Assembly (NCBI RefSeq): GCF_003259175.1
Contig: NZ_QGOK01000007.1
Location: 62,001-126,000, forward strand
Length of the DNA stretch: 64,000 nt
Reading direction: 5' to 3'
DNA from: Marinomonas shanghaiensis
Lineage (GTDB): Bacteria; Pseudomonadota; Gammaproteobacteria; Pseudomonadales; Marinomonadaceae
Position 1 is the stretch's first letter. Every line of letters starts with the position of its first letter. Below the pieces are notes generated by a model that saw only the letters and a list, made by a program, of their open reading frames with translations, was not told the origin of the DNA and did not search any database. A program made the position numbers and the translations under genes. This document shows positions 1-12,339 of this stretch, piece after piece.

Positions 1-1
1 G

Positions 2-421
2 GAAGCTAAAAAACAAGGTGCTGATCATGTAATTGTTTCAACTGACGACGCACAAATGCAAGCCGCAGCAATGACATTTGACTACTTGTTAGACACCATT
101 CCTGTTCAACATGATTTGAACCCCTATCTAAATTGTTTGAAAGTGGATGGCACACACATTTTAGTTGGTCTTATTGAACCTTTAGAACCAGCCGTTCATA
201 CCGCTAATTTGGTTATGAAACGTCGTGTTCTTACTGGTTCTTTGATCGGCGGTATCGCAGAGACACAAGAAATGTTGGATTTCTGTGCAGAACATAACAT
301 CGAGTGCGACGCTGAGATGATCAATATCCAAGACATTAACCACGCTTATCAACGTATGAAAAAAGGCGATGTGAAGTACCGCTTCATCATCGATATGAAA
401 AGCCTAAAAAACAATGCGTAG
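2..421 (+). CDS. Zinc-type alcohol dehydrogenase, C-terminal part (5' end outside window)
   Basis: Only the last 139 residues are present; the frame is open from base 2 to the stop at 419-421. The piece covers the second half of the NAD(P)-binding Rossmann domain and the C-terminal segment of a medium-chain dehydrogenase. The run DYLLDTIPVQHDLNPYL and the later LIGGIAETQEMLDFCAEHNI are typical of the YahK/cinnamyl-alcohol-dehydrogenase-like NADPH-dependent aldehyde reductases. The zinc-binding N-terminal half is not visible, so substrate and completeness cannot be judged. A strong terminator follows, and the gene lies on the left flank of the probable replication origin. Confidence 0.85.
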   Translation, partial: EAKKQGADHVIVSTDDAQMQAAAMTFDYLLDTIPVQHDLNPYLNCLKVDGTHILVGLIEPLEPAVHTANLVMKRRVLTGSLIGGIAETQEMLDFCAEHNIECDAEMINIQDINHAYQRMKKGDVKYRFIIDMKSLKNNA

Positions 422-450
422 ATAAATCGTAACAAGTACATACCAAAAGT

Positions 451-491
451 AACGCCAGTGATGCAGCTTATTGCATCACTGGCGTTTTTTT
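451..491 (+). terminator. Rho-independent terminator of the alcohol dehydrogenase gene
   Basis: A 15-bp perfect stem (451-465 pairing with 472-486) with a 6-base loop is followed by a T run. It lies 30 bases after the stop codon and insulates the origin region from incoming transcription. Confidence 0.92.
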
Positions 492-1220
492 TCGCCTGTG
501 TAAAAGTACTTTCTCAGCGGAAGTCAGTCAGTAAAAAGATATGCACATGCGAGTTGTTATCAAAAATAAGGAAAGGCCACCAAAGTTACTCACAAAAAAA
601 GCATTTCTGAATTTAATTTTTTATACACACGCCAATTTTTATCCCTGTCAAGACATTGACAGGGATATTATGCACATTCTTTATTCGCTTGAAATGTGAA
701 GTTTTTCAAAAAAATTATTTTTTTGCCTGTGGACTGTTTTTCAAGAAAAACAGCTTTAAAAGAGGCTATTTTTTATAAAAATTTCATTTAAAACAAATAG
801 ATAAGTTTTAAAAAAGCGTATTTTTTCACTGTTGATAAGTATGGTGATAGGTGGATAAGAAGTTTTGCACAGTTTTTAACAACTTAGGGTGAAAAAAGAC
901 ACTCTGTATAAGTACCCTATTTATACACAGGTTGAGGTTATCCACATCACAGGAAGATAAGGCATCTCTTAACAAGATGTTATCGCTATAAGCTGTTAAT
1001 ATTTAATGGGTTTTATAATTTATACACAGATTTTAGCTTGCTACATAAACATAACAAACATAAAAACACATATATACTTAATTCATTTATTAATATTGAT
1101 GACCGGGGGTTATAGCTTGGCGTCTCTTTCTTTTTAAAAATTTGCCGATATACTAGGCCACCTTATCGAATCTGTTCGTTTTTTATTCATTCTTTTCTTA
1201 TTAGTAATACCGAGGTTCCC
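492..1220. other. oriC: Probable chromosomal replication origin (oriC) upstream of mnmG
   Basis: This 729-base gap has no plausible gene and is very AT-rich, especially about 690-830. It holds six + strand matches to the DnaA box TTWTNCACA: 621-629, 668-676, 863-871, 921-929, 938-946 (perfect TTATCCACA) and 1020-1028. Two - strand near matches with one mismatch each lie at 830-838 and 850-858. A 10-bp perfect inverted repeat lies at 641-666. Known context: in many gammaproteobacteria oriC adjoins mnmG (gidA), with rsmG, parAB and atp genes following, exactly as here. The long A/T runs around 690-830 are the best candidate unwinding element. The mnmG promoter must also lie in the right part, but I could not fix it. 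Confidence 0.8.
863..1028 (+). promoter_or_regulatory. Cluster of four DnaA boxes
   Basis: Same-strand boxes TTTTGCACA (863-871), TTATACACA (921-929), TTATCCACA (938-946) and TTATACACA (1020-1028) form the densest part of the putative origin. The middle two start 17 bases apart. Same-strand orientation fits ordered DnaA loading next to the AT-rich stretch on their left. Confidence 0.75.
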
Positions 1221-3110
1221 GTGGATTTCCCAAGTTGTTTCGATGTAATTGTGGTTGGTGGCGGACATGCTGGCACAGAAGCCGCTTTAGCGGCTGCTCG
1301 TATGGGCGTAAAAACACTTTTACTGTCCCACAACATTGAAACGTTAGGACAAATGTCCTGTAACCCAGCCATAGGTGGCATTGGAAAGTCTCATTTAGTG
1401 AAAGAAATTGATGCTTTAGATGGCGCAATGGCGTTGGCTACTGATAAAGCAGGTATTCAGTTTCGTACTTTGAATTCTCGTAAAGGACCAGCCGTTCGTG
1501 CTACTCGCGCTCAAGCTGATCGCATATTATATAAAGCGGCTATTCGTCATAAATTAGAAAACCAAGAAAATTTGTGGCTTTTCCAGCAATCTGTAGAAGA
1601 CCTTATTGTTGAAAATGGCACTGCTCGAGGTGTTATAACGCAAACAGGGATACGTTTTAATAGTAAAACCGTTGTTTTAACCGCTGGTACTTTTTTAGGT
1701 GGTGTTATTCACATTGGTTTGCAAAATCACTCTGGTGGTCGAGCCGGTGATCCACCGTCTATTGGTTTGGCACAAAAACTACGCGCTTTACCATTTCGTG
1801 TTGATCGCTTAAAGACAGGCACGCCACCACGAATCGACGCACGTTCTGTTGATTTTTCACTTATGCAAGCGCAACCAGGTGATGATATTGACCCGGTTAT
1901 GTCCTATATGGGCAACCGAGCTATGCACCCTCGTCAGATCGAGTGCTTTATTACCCATACTAACGAACGCACCCATGACATTATTCGTGCAGGAATGGAC
2001 AGATCACCTATGTACACAGGTGTGATTGAAGGCGTTGGCCCACGTTACTGTCCTTCTATTGAAGATAAAATCGTACGTTTTGCCGATAAAAACTCGCATC
2101 AAATTTTTATCGAGCCAGAAGGTTTAACGACGCACGAGCTTTATCCAAATGGGATTTCGACCTCTTTGCCATTTGATGTGCAAATTGAGCTTGTTCGTTC
2201 GATGAAAGGCATGGAAAACGCTCACATTATTCGTCCAGGTTATGCGATCGAATACGATTATTTTAATCCGCAAGATTTGAAATATTCCCTAGAAACCAAA
2301 CACATGCCAGGTTTGTTCTTTGCTGGACAAATCAATGGTACAACCGGCTACGAAGAAGCGGGTGCTCAAGGCTTACTGGCTGGTTTGAACGCGGCTTTGC
2401 TTGCACAAGACAAAGATGCTTGGACGCCTCGTCGAGATGAAGCGTATTTAGGTGTACTAGTCGATGATTTGATCAGTATGGGAACAAAAGAACCTTACCG
2501 TATGTTCACCAGTCGTGCGGAATATCGTTTGATTTTACGTGAAGACAACGCCGACATGCGTTTGACAGAAAAAGGCCGTGAGCTTGGCTTAGTATCAGAT
2601 GAACGTTGGGCGGCGTTTTGTCAAAAACGCGAAGCCATTGAATTGGAAACGCAACGTCTTAAATCCAGCTGGATTGTACCGAACACACCGGAAGCAGAAA
2701 GCATTAACCCTAAATTAGAAACGCCCATTACTCACGAGTACAGTTTGTTAGACTTACTTAAGCGTCCAAATATTGTCTATGCTGATGTGGCGAATTTAAA
2801 AAATGCGCTTGATGAGCCCGTTGACGAACAAGTGTCTGAGCAAGTACAAATAGCGGTCAAATATGCAGGTTACATCAGTCGTCAAGCAGAAGACATTGAA
2901 CGTCTACGTCGTCAGGAAAATACCGCACTGCCTGAGGATTTGGATTATTCGAAGATGGAAGGTTTGTCAAATGAGATCAAGCAGAAGCTAACGCAACTGC
3001 GTCCAGCGACGCTTGCAGCGGCTTCTCGAATCCAAGGTGTAACCCCTGCTGCCGTATCCTTACTATTAATTCACTTGAAAAAACGTGCCATTGCACGCAA
3101 AAGTGCCTAG
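1221..3110 (+). CDS. mnmG: tRNA uridine 5-carboxymethylaminomethyl modification enzyme MnmG (GidA)
   Basis: The 629-residue product is the FAD-containing subunit of the MnmE-MnmG complex, which installs the 5-carboxymethylaminomethyl group on wobble uridine 34 of certain tRNAs in the cytoplasm. Seen in the sequence: the FAD dinucleotide-binding motif [20 protein letters not shown] near residue 10, the family signature [20 protein letters not shown], the segment KTGTPPRI near residue 200, and [16 protein letters not shown] near 370. Length matches the family. The start is GTG at 1221, chosen because the protein then begins right before the FAD motif as in other MnmG proteins. It heads the block mnmG-rsmG-parA-parB beside the likely oriC. 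Confidence 0.97.
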   Translation: MDFPSCFDVIVVGGGHAGTEAALAAARMGVKTLLLSHNIETLGQMSCNPAIGGIGKSHLVKEIDALDGAMALATDKAGIQFRTLNSRKGPAVRATRAQADRILYKAAIRHKLENQENLWLFQQSVEDLIVENGTARGVITQTGIRFNSKTVVLTAGTFLGGVIHIGLQNHSGGRAGDPPSIGLAQKLRALPFRVDRLKTGTPPRIDARSVDFSLMQAQPGDDIDPVMSYMGNRAMHPRQIECFITHTNERTHDIIRAGMDRSPMYTGVIEGVGPRYCPSIEDKIVRFADKNSHQIFIEPEGLTTHELYPNGISTSLPFDVQIELVRSMKGMENAHIIRPGYAIEYDYFNPQDLKYSLETKHMPGLFFAGQINGTTGYEEAGAQGLLAGLNAALLAQDKDAWTPRRDEAYLGVLVDDLISMGTKEPYRMFTSRAEYRLILREDNADMRLTEKGRELGLVSDERWAAFCQKREAIELETQRLKSSWIVPNTPEAESINPKLETPITHEYSLLDLLKRPNIVYADVANLKNALDEPVDEQVSEQVQIAVKYAGYISRQAEDIERLRRQENTALPEDLDYSKMEGLSNEIKQKLTQLRPATLAAASRIQGVTPAAVSLLLIHLKKRAIARKSA

Positions 3111-3161
3111 AATCATCAGCCGATAATCCCTAATTGCTATCTTTATAGAAATGGATCGACT

Positions 3162-3788
3162 GTGACACATTTTGACACCATTCAAAAAGGCGCCCAACAA
3201 ATGGGCGCTGTTCTATCTGATGAAACGATTCAGACCCTTGTAAAATACCTAGCCATGCTAGAAAAGTGGAACAAGGCCTATAACTTGACCGCTATTCGTG
3301 ATGTCGAACAAATGATTTCTTTGCACTTGTTTGACAGTCTGACCACGTTACCCTTTATAACTGGGACCAAGATTATAGATGTTGGCACCGGTCCTGGCTT
3401 ACCTGGTATGGTGCTTGCTATTTGTTACCCTGAAAAGCAATTTACGTTACTTGACAGCAACGGTAAAAAAACGCGCTTTTTAACGCAGGTAAAAATGGAG
3501 CTGGGTATTCACAACGTGACTGTGGCAAATGAACGGGTAGAAAAACACCCTCATCAAGGTGAGTACGATCACGTCATTTCCCGCGCATTTGCCTCTCTTC
3601 AGGACATGATCAAATGGACGTTGCCTCTCCCCAAAGAGACAGGTAACTTTTTAGCCATGAAAGGGGTGTACCCTAGTGAAGAAATAGCGGCACTACCAAA
3701 GGAGGTTGATTTAGTCTCGGTCGAACCTCTTAATGTGCCACATGTTCAGGCGGAGCGTCACATGGTAGTGATGACGCGTAAAGGATAA
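3162..3788 (+). CDS. rsmG: 16S rRNA (guanine-527-N7)-methyltransferase RsmG (GidB)
   Basis: The 208-residue protein methylates N7 of G527 in 16S rRNA using S-adenosylmethionine. The SAM-binding motif IIDVGTGPGLPGMVLAICYP lies near residue 67, preceded by the family segment YNLTAIRD and followed by LLDSNGKKTRFL. The start is GTG. It lies 51 bases after mnmG and 3 bases before parA, consistent with co-transcription. Loss of RsmG is known to give low-level streptomycin resistance in other bacteria. Confidence 0.96.
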   Translation: MTHFDTIQKGAQQMGAVLSDETIQTLVKYLAMLEKWNKAYNLTAIRDVEQMISLHLFDSLTTLPFITGTKIIDVGTGPGLPGMVLAICYPEKQFTLLDSNGKKTRFLTQVKMELGIHNVTVANERVEKHPHQGEYDHVISRAFASLQDMIKWTLPLPKETGNFLAMKGVYPSEEIAALPKEVDLVSVEPLNVPHVQAERHMVVMTRKG

Positions 3789-3791
3789 AAC

Positions 3792-4559
3792 ATGGCAAGA
3801 ATCATCGCAGTTACCAATCAAAAAGGTGGTGTTGGCAAAACCACAACTTGTGTTAATTTGGCTGCATCTCTTGCGGCGATGAAACGTCGAGTGCTTTTAA
3901 TAGACTTAGACCCTCAAGGTAATGCGACAACAGGGAGCGGTTTTACGAAAGAAGAATTGGACACCAGCGTCTATGACGTACTGATTGGTTCCCATGGCGT
4001 TAAAGAAGTCATGAAAAAAAGTATGCCGGGCGAGTATTGGGTATTGCCAGCCAATGCGGATTTAACTGGAGCTGAGGTGGTTCTTCTCGATTTGTCGAGC
4101 AAAGAAACACGCTTACGTGCTGGCTTGTACGAAGTTGATAATGACTTTGATTACATCTTGCTAGATTGTCCTCCTGCATTGAATATGCTGACAGTAAATG
4201 CTTTGGCGGCTTCACAAGGTGTATTGATTCCAGTGCAATGTGAATATTATGCTTTAGAAGGGTTAACGGCCTTATTGCAAACCATTAATCGCATCACCCA
4301 AGCATTAAACCCATCACTAGAGGTCGAAGGAATTCTACGAACCATGTATGATCCTCGTCCTAGTTTAACGCATGATGTTTCAAGCCAACTCCATAAGCAT
4401 TTTGGAGACAAGGTTTACGATACGGTTATTCCTCGAAATATTCGTTTGGCGGAATCACCCAGTTATGGCTTGCCAGTCCTGCATTATGAAAAACAATCTC
4501 GCGGTGCTATTGCTTACCTTGCTTTAGCGGGTGAGTTTATTCGAAAATCTGTAGCGTAA
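3792..4559 (+). CDS. parA: Chromosome partitioning ATPase ParA (Soj)
   Basis: This 255-residue protein is a deviant Walker ATPase that, with ParB bound at parS sites, segregates the chromosome origin. The N terminus has the Walker A motif KGGVGKTT, followed by the LLIDLDPQGNAT block and the Walker B region YILLDCPPALNMLT. An AAAGGA ribosome-binding site lies just before the ATG, only 3 bases after rsmG. Length and motifs are those of chromosomal ParA rather than the longer plasmid forms. Confidence 0.96.
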   Translation: MARIIAVTNQKGGVGKTTTCVNLAASLAAMKRRVLLIDLDPQGNATTGSGFTKEELDTSVYDVLIGSHGVKEVMKKSMPGEYWVLPANADLTGAEVVLLDLSSKETRLRAGLYEVDNDFDYILLDCPPALNMLTVNALAASQGVLIPVQCEYYALEGLTALLQTINRITQALNPSLEVEGILRTMYDPRPSLTHDVSSQLHKHFGDKVYDTVIPRNIRLAESPSYGLPVLHYEKQSRGAIAYLALAGEFIRKSVA

Positions 4560-4604
4560 TTACGGTTTTATAAGTCTGCTTTAGTAGCAATTAGGGTTAA
4601 TGAA

Positions 4605-5492
4605 ATGACGATGAAAAAAAGAGGTCTAGGTCGTGGCTTAGATGCATTGTTAGCACCACAAACGACGGCTGTTAAAGCGTCTGAGAGTGATGTGAATAAT
4701 GAACAAATAAAAGGCCTAACGTACCTACCGATAGACTGGCTTTCGAAAGGCAAATTCCAACCTCGTCGTGATATGAATCCTACGCACTTAGAAGACTTAG
4801 CCGCGTCGATTCGAAATCAAGGCATAATGCAGCCGATTGTTGTTCGACCGAGTGGCCACAACCAGTATGAAATTATCGCGGGTGAACGCCGTTGGCGTGC
4901 TGCTAAGCTAGCAGATCTCACTCAAGTTCCGGTTATCGTTCGGCATGTTGAAGACGCGGATGCCGTGGTATTGGCGTTGATTGAAAACATTCAACGAGAA
5001 GACTTAAATCCTGTCGAAGAAGCGTTAGCACTGCAACGTTTGGTGGAAGATTTTCATCTTACTCAACAGGAAGTCGCGGACACCGTAGGGAAATCTCGTT
5101 CCACTGTGGCGAATTTATTGCGTCTTTTGGGTTTAACGCCGGAAGTTCGTCGTTTATTGGAGCATGGGGATATCGAAATGGGCCATGCTAGAGCTTTATT
5201 ACCACTGGAAAGTGACAAGCAAGTTCAAGCCGCCTCGCAAGTTGTGACCAAATCATTGTCTGTTAGAGAAACAGAGAGATTGGTGAAAAATTTCCAAGTC
5301 GTTGAAAAGAGCGACGAGGAAAAAGCGCCAACGCTGCCAGATTTAAGTGCAGAAGCAGAACGAATCAGTCAAAAAATCAATGCGTCGGTCAAAATACAAC
5401 CTTCTGCGAAAGGAAAAGGGAAAGTCGTCATTGAATATCGTAACCCAGAACACCTAGAACTCCTGATCAGCGAACTGTTTACTCGCAAATGA
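4605..5492 (+). CDS. parB: Chromosome partitioning protein ParB (Spo0J)
   Basis: The 295-residue DNA-binding CTPase binds parS and loads condensin at the origin region. The N terminus KKRGLGRGLDALL is the ParA-interacting motif. The CTP-binding region includes GERRWRAAKLA, and a helix-turn-helix follows around residues 150-175 (TQQEVADTVGKSRSTVANLL). The C terminus would form the dimerisation domain. ATG codons at 4605 and 4611 are both possible starts. It lies 45 bases after parA. No perfect parS palindrome was noticed in this window. Confidence 0.96.
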   Translation: MTMKKRGLGRGLDALLAPQTTAVKASESDVNNEQIKGLTYLPIDWLSKGKFQPRRDMNPTHLEDLAASIRNQGIMQPIVVRPSGHNQYEIIAGERRWRAAKLADLTQVPVIVRHVEDADAVVLALIENIQREDLNPVEEALALQRLVEDFHLTQQEVADTVGKSRSTVANLLRLLGLTPEVRRLLEHGDIEMGHARALLPLESDKQVQAASQVVTKSLSVRETERLVKNFQVVEKSDEEKAPTLPDLSAEAERISQKINASVKIQPSAKGKGKVVIEYRNPEHLELLISELFTRK

Positions 5493-5520
5493 AGCAATTT
5501 ATGACAAATGCTCATTCCTA

Positions 5521-5539
5521 TCTAGACAAGATGTCTAGA
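5521..5539. repeat. Perfect 8-bp inverted repeat between parB and the atp promoter
   Basis: TCTAGACA and TGTCTAGA flank a 3-base spacer. No T run follows, so it is not a standard terminator. It lies 26 bases upstream of the -35 box of the atp promoter and could be an operator or a processing hairpin at the end of the parB message. Function is inferred only from position. Confidence 0.5.
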
Positions 5540-5564
5540 AAGTGATCCTTCTAACCAGTTTAAG

Positions 5565-5593
5565 TTGAACACCGTCGTCATTACCCCTATAAT
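5565..5593 (+). promoter_or_regulatory. Sigma-70 promoter of the atp operon
   Basis: A -35 box TTGAAC (5565-5570), a 17-base spacer and a perfect -10 box TATAAT (5588-5593) lie in the parB-atpI gap. Transcription would start near 5600, giving an untranslated leader of about 58 bases before atpI. The near-consensus match suits a highly expressed housekeeping operon. Confidence 0.8.
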
Positions 5594-5657
5594 GCCTCGA
5601 ATTTTATAATACACCACATTGGTTGCACTTTTGTGGTGCGAGATAGAGAGACTAGTA

Positions 5658-6059
5658 ATGGGCTCAAATAAGCCGTTAAGTGCGAGTGCTATCATTGGCG
5701 CTAAAAAGAAGGCTGTGTTCCGCTTTTTACTATTACAAATATTTCTTACTATTTTCGCATCGCTGGGAATTTTTTACATTTTTGGTGGTCTGTATGGGTA
5801 CTCTTTTCTACTGGGTGCTTTGGCCAGCATATTACCTAACATGTACATGGCTTGGCGGGTGTTTGGCCATAAAGGAATTTTGTCTGCAAAAGAGGTTGTT
5901 AAATCTTTTTACAGAGGAGAAGCCGGTAAGCTGGTTCTAACGGCATTGCTTCTGTCACTGGTGTTTATTCTAGTGAAACCTCTTGCTGCAGGAAGCTTTT
6001 TTATAGGCTTTGGTTTAGCAATTTTGAGTCATTGGCTCAGCCCTGCAGTTATTCGCTAA
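5658..6059 (+). CDS. atpI: ATP synthase protein I (AtpI)
   Basis: A 133-residue membrane protein encoded first in the atp operon; AtpI is thought to help assemble the c-ring in the membrane. About four hydrophobic segments are visible, starting with FRFLLLQIFLTIFASLGIFY. I chose the ATG at 5658 over an in-frame TTG at 5619: the region before 5658 lies just past the promoter, lacks a ribosome-binding site and codes for residues unlike the family, whereas GAGAGAC precedes the ATG. AtpI sequences diverge a lot, so the call leans on operon position. Confidence 0.88.
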   Translation: MGSNKPLSASAIIGAKKKAVFRFLLLQIFLTIFASLGIFYIFGGLYGYSFLLGALASILPNMYMAWRVFGHKGILSAKEVVKSFYRGEAGKLVLTALLLSLVFILVKPLAAGSFFIGFGLAILSHWLSPAVIR

Positions 6060-6095
6060 AAGCGAGAACTGTGGGCGCGTAGTTTTTAACATTAA

Positions 6096-6941
<846 letters not shown>

Positions 6942-6993
6942 GATATTGTTATATATAGTAATAATTTTTTTAAACTTGAATCTAAAACTGTAA

Positions 6994-7266
<273 letters not shown>

Positions 7267-7324
7267 TATTTCACTTTAATGAAAGTGACTTATTTTTTTG
7301 AACGACTAAAGCGAGGGTATTAGC

Positions 7325-7795
7325 GTGAATTTGAATCTCACACTTATAGGCCAAGCTATTTCGTTTGCTATTTTTGTCTGGTTCTGCATGAAATTTGTGT
7401 GGCCACCAGTGATTGCTGCGCTCGAAGAGCGTAGCAAAAAAATAGCAGACGGTTTAGAAGCAGCGAACCGCGCTTCACGTGATCTAGAGTTGGCACAAGA
7501 ACAAGCCGCTCAAATATTACGTGAAAGCAAAGACAACGCGGCCGAGATTATTGAACAAGCCAACAAACGTGCGAACCAAATGATCGACGAGGCAAAAGAG
7601 CAGGTGATTGCTGATGGCAAGCGTCTGCGCGAAGCAGCTCAAGCGGAAATAGAGCAAGATGTTATGCGTGCTAAAGAAGCATTGCGTGCACAAGTTTCTG
7701 TTTTGGCTTTTGCTGGAGCCGAGAAAATTTTGGGCGCCACCATTGACGAAAAAGCACATAGCGAGATCGTTGAACAGCTCGCCAAAGAGCTTTAA
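7325..7795 (+). CDS. atpF: F0F1 ATP synthase subunit b
   Basis: A 156-residue peripheral stalk subunit: one N-terminal transmembrane helix (about residues 5-27) followed by a long charged alpha-helical region rich in Ala, Glu, Lys and Arg ([19 protein letters not shown]) that dimerises as a coiled coil. The start is GTG after GCGAGGG. Length equals the E. coli subunit. It lies between atpE and atpH. Confidence 0.96.
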   Translation: MNLNLTLIGQAISFAIFVWFCMKFVWPPVIAALEERSKKIADGLEAANRASRDLELAQEQAAQILRESKDNAAEIIEQANKRANQMIDEAKEQVIADGKRLREAAQAEIEQDVMRAKEALRAQVSVLAFAGAEKILGATIDEKAHSEIVEQLAKEL

Positions 7796-7806
7796 GCGAG
7801 GGTCTA

Positions 7807-8343
7807 ATGGCTGAATTAAAAACAGTCGCGCGACCGTACGCTAAAGCGGTTTTTGAAGTGGCTAGAGAGCAAGGTCATATTGCAGAGTGGGCAGAAATGT
7901 TAGACACATTAGCCGCTGTAACAGTAGAGCCAAAGCTTAAAAAGGCACTTGGAAATCCCGCTTTTAGTGCGGAAGAGAAGGCAAACGCTCTGGCGGATGT
8001 TTGTGCAGAAGTAACAACAGAGCAAGGTAAAGCATTTTTGCTGACACTTGCTATGAATAAGCGTTTATCGCTTCTTCCTGCTATTTCTGAGTTATTTTTG
8101 CAGTTCAAACTGAATTATGAAAAAGCCGTAAATGTAAAATTTACCTCCGCTTTTGCATTGTCAGCAGAACAAACACAAGCATTGGCCGCTTCGTTGAGTA
8201 AAAAGTTGGACCGTACTGTCAACTTAACCAATGAAACAGACGCGAGCCTAATTGGTGGCGTGGTTATCCGTACCGGTGACTTAATCATCGACGGTTCAGT
8301 ACGCGGTAAATTAGCAAAACTGGCCGAGGCGATAAACTCCTAG
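7807..8343 (+). CDS. atpH: F0F1 ATP synthase subunit delta
   Basis: The 178-residue delta subunit caps the F1 head and connects it to the b dimer. The N-terminal helical domain begins with TVARPYAKAVFEVAREQG, the classic delta signature. The C-terminal part holds IGGVVIRTGDLIIDGSVRGKL. It follows atpF by 11 bases, with GCGAGGG as ribosome-binding site. Confidence 0.96.
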   Translation: MAELKTVARPYAKAVFEVAREQGHIAEWAEMLDTLAAVTVEPKLKKALGNPAFSAEEKANALADVCAEVTTEQGKAFLLTLAMNKRLSLLPAISELFLQFKLNYEKAVNVKFTSAFALSAEQTQALAASLSKKLDRTVNLTNETDASLIGGVVIRTGDLIIDGSVRGKLAKLAEAINS

Positions 8344-8381
8344 TGTTTCGTTGAATCGAAACCAGGGTTGAGGAATTTAGC

Positions 8382-9926
8382 ATGCAGCAACTGAATCCAT
8401 CTGAGATCAGCGAGATTATCAAGAAGCGCATCGAGAACCTCGATGTAACTTCTGATGCCCAAAATGAGGGCACAATTGTCAGCGTGGCAGACGGTATCGT
8501 TCTGATTCACGGTCTGGCAGACGTTATGTACGGGGAAATGATTGAATTCCCTGGTGGTGTTTACGGTATTGCCTTGAACCTAGAGCGTGACTCTGTGGGC
8601 GCGGTGGTATTGGGTCAATACCAAAGCCTTGTAGAAGGCCAAAAAGTAAAATGTACAGGTCGTATTCTGGAAGTTCCAGTGGGACCTGAATTGCTTGGTC
8701 GTGTTGTTGACGCATTGGGTAACCCCATTGACGGCAAAGGCGCAATCGATGCAAAACTAACGGATAAAGTTGAAAAAGTGGCACCGGGTGTAATTGCTCG
8801 TCAGTCAGTAGATCAACCTATTCAGACTGGTTACAAGGCAATTGACGCCATGGTACCGGTAGGCCGTGGTCAGCGTGAGTTGATCATCGGTGACCGTCAG
8901 GTTGGTAAAACAGCCTTGGCTATCGATACTATTATCGCTCAGAAAAACAGCGGTATTAAGTGTGTGTACGTTGCGATCGGTCAGAAACAATCTACTATTG
9001 CTAACGTCGTGCGTAAGCTTGAAGAAGCGGGCGCAATGGCCTACACCACAGTGGTTGCTGCAGGGGCTTCTGATCCTGCTGCTATGCTATACCTAGCGCC
9101 ATACACTGGTTGTACAATGGGTGAATACTTCCGTGACCGCGGTGAAGATGCTCTGATCGTATACGATGATTTGACCAAGCAAGCTTGGGCTTATCGTCAG
9201 ATTTCTTTGCTACTTCGTCGTCCACCAGGTCGTGAAGCATACCCAGGTGATGTTTTCTACCTTCACTCTCGTCTTCTTGAGCGTGCGTCTCGTGTAAACG
9301 TTGACTACGTAGAGAAATTCACCAATGGTGAAGTGAAAGGTAAAACAGGCTCTTTGACGGCATTGCCAATCATCGAGACACAAGGTGGTGACGTATCGGC
9401 TTTCGTACCGACAAACGTTATCTCTATCACCGATGGTCAGATTTTCTTAGAAACAAGCTTGTTTAATGCGGGTATCCGTCCAGCGATGAACGCCGGTATT
9501 TCGGTTTCTCGTGTTGGTGGTGCAGCGCAAACTAAGATTGTTAAAAAACTTGGCGGTGGTATTCGTCTTGCTTTGGCTCAGTACCGTGAATTGGCGGCAT
9601 TCGCTCAGTTCGCATCTGACCTAGACGAAGCGACTCGTAAACAGCTAGAACATGGTAAACAGGTTACTGAACTGATGAAACAAAAGCAGTTCTCTCCTAT
9701 GCCTGTGGCTGATATGGGCGTGGTTCTTTACGCTGCTAACGATGGCTACCTTGCAGATGTTGAAACAAGCAAAATTGGCAGTTTTGAAAAAGCTTTGTTG
9801 AGCTACATGAACAGCGAACACGTTGATCTAATGGCTGACATTAACAAAACTGGCAACTTTAACGGCGAGATTGAAGCGACTTTGAAAGCGGCAATCGAGA
9901 AGTTTAAAGCGACACAAACTTGGTAA
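8382..9926 (+). CDS. atpA: F0F1 ATP synthase subunit alpha
   Basis: The 514-residue non-catalytic nucleotide-binding subunit of the F1 hexamer. The N terminus [20 protein letters not shown] is standard. The P-loop [11 protein letters not shown] lies near residue 169, and the signature [20 protein letters not shown] near 285. Length matches the family. It lies between atpH and atpG in classical order. Confidence 0.98.
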   Translation: MQQLNPSEISEIIKKRIENLDVTSDAQNEGTIVSVADGIVLIHGLADVMYGEMIEFPGGVYGIALNLERDSVGAVVLGQYQSLVEGQKVKCTGRILEVPVGPELLGRVVDALGNPIDGKGAIDAKLTDKVEKVAPGVIARQSVDQPIQTGYKAIDAMVPVGRGQRELIIGDRQVGKTALAIDTIIAQKNSGIKCVYVAIGQKQSTIANVVRKLEEAGAMAYTTVVAAGASDPAAMLYLAPYTGCTMGEYFRDRGEDALIVYDDLTKQAWAYRQISLLLRRPPGREAYPGDVFYLHSRLLERASRVNVDYVEKFTNGEVKGKTGSLTALPIIETQGGDVSAFVPTNVISITDGQIFLETSLFNAGIRPAMNAGISVSRVGGAAQTKIVKKLGGGIRLALAQYRELAAFAQFASDLDEATRKQLEHGKQVTELMKQKQFSPMPVADMGVVLYAANDGYLADVETSKIGSFEKALLSYMNSEHVDLMADINKTGNFNGEIEATLKAAIEKFKATQTW

Positions 9927-10009
9927 TGACTTTGGTGGCAAGCTGAAGTTTTGCTTGCCACCAGTTTCGGACAGTTTGTGAAATAACATTCTCACAAGGG
10001 TAGTTCATT

Positions 10010-10870
10010 ATGGCAGTCGGAAAAGAGATACGTACTCAGATTTCGAGCATTAATAATACGCGTAAGATTACTCGTGCAATGGAAAAAGTTGCTGCTAGTA
10101 AAACGCGTAAAGCTCAGGATCGTATGGCCGCTTCTCGTCCGTATGCGGAACGAATTCGCCAAGTAGTTGGTCATCTGGCCAACGCGAATCCTGAGTATAA
10201 ACACCGTTACCTTACCGATCGTGAGGCGAAGCGTGTTGGTTATATCGTAGTCTCTTCTGACCGTGGTTTATGTGGTGGTTTGAACGTTAACTTGTTTAAA
10301 GCCGCGATTAAAGATATGAAACAATTTGCTCAGTCTGGTGTTGAAATTGACATCTGCGCTGTTGGTAGCAAAGCGGTTTCTTTCTTTCGTAACTACGGCG
10401 GAAACGTGACAGCAGCGATCACAGGTTTGGGTGATGCACCTAAAGTCGACGATTTAGTCGGCAGTGTGAAAGTCATGCTGGATGCTTTCGATGAAGGTCG
10501 TATTGATCGTCTATATGTTGTTTCTAATGAGTTTATCAATACGATGACTCAGAAACCGATGGTTGAGCAACTTTTGCCGTTACAAGCGGAAGAGAATACA
10601 GAGTTACAGCACCACTGGGATTACATTTACGAACCAGATGCCGTTGAAATTCTTGACGAATTATTGGTTCGCTATATTGAATCTCAAGTATATCAGTCTG
10701 TGGTTGAGAACATTGCATGTGAACAAGCAGCTCGTATGCTTGCGATGAAAAATGCAACCGACAACGCAGGTGATATCATTGATGAATTGCAGTTGGTGTA
10801 CAACAAGGCTCGTCAAGCGGCGATTACTCAGGAAATTTCTGAGATAGTCAGTGGCGCGGCAGCGGTTTAA
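10010..10870 (+). CDS. atpG: F0F1 ATP synthase subunit gamma
   Basis: The 286-residue central rotor shaft. The N-terminal helix has [20 protein letters not shown] and [13 protein letters not shown]; the middle has [11 protein letters not shown]; the C-terminal helix has [17 protein letters not shown] followed by [20 protein letters not shown]. All are diagnostic for gamma. The gene follows atpA by 83 bases and precedes atpD by 29. Confidence 0.97.
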   Translation: MAVGKEIRTQISSINNTRKITRAMEKVAASKTRKAQDRMAASRPYAERIRQVVGHLANANPEYKHRYLTDREAKRVGYIVVSSDRGLCGGLNVNLFKAAIKDMKQFAQSGVEIDICAVGSKAVSFFRNYGGNVTAAITGLGDAPKVDDLVGSVKVMLDAFDEGRIDRLYVVSNEFINTMTQKPMVEQLLPLQAEENTELQHHWDYIYEPDAVEILDELLVRYIESQVYQSVVENIACEQAARMLAMKNATDNAGDIIDELQLVYNKARQAAITQEISEIVSGAAAV

Positions 10871-10887
10871 GGTATTTAGGTATTTAA

Positions 10888-12276
<1,389 letters not shown>

Positions 12277-12339
12277 CCATCACACGTAGCAAAAGCGTCA
12301 CTGGATGCTTTTGCTAAGTATGACTAAGAGAGGCAACTT

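Noticed and set aside
830..858. Reverse-strand DnaA boxes TGTTGATAA and GGTGGATAA
   Set aside because: Each has one mismatch to TGTGGATAA; kept as near matches only and not counted among the six good boxes.
5619..5657. N-terminal extension of AtpI from a TTG codon
   Set aside because: It would start close to the mapped promoter, lacks a ribosome-binding site and encodes residues unlike AtpI.
4560..5657. Search for a parS palindrome near parAB
   Set aside because: No sequence close to TGTTTCACGTGAAACA was noticed here or elsewhere in the window. parS may lie outside the window.
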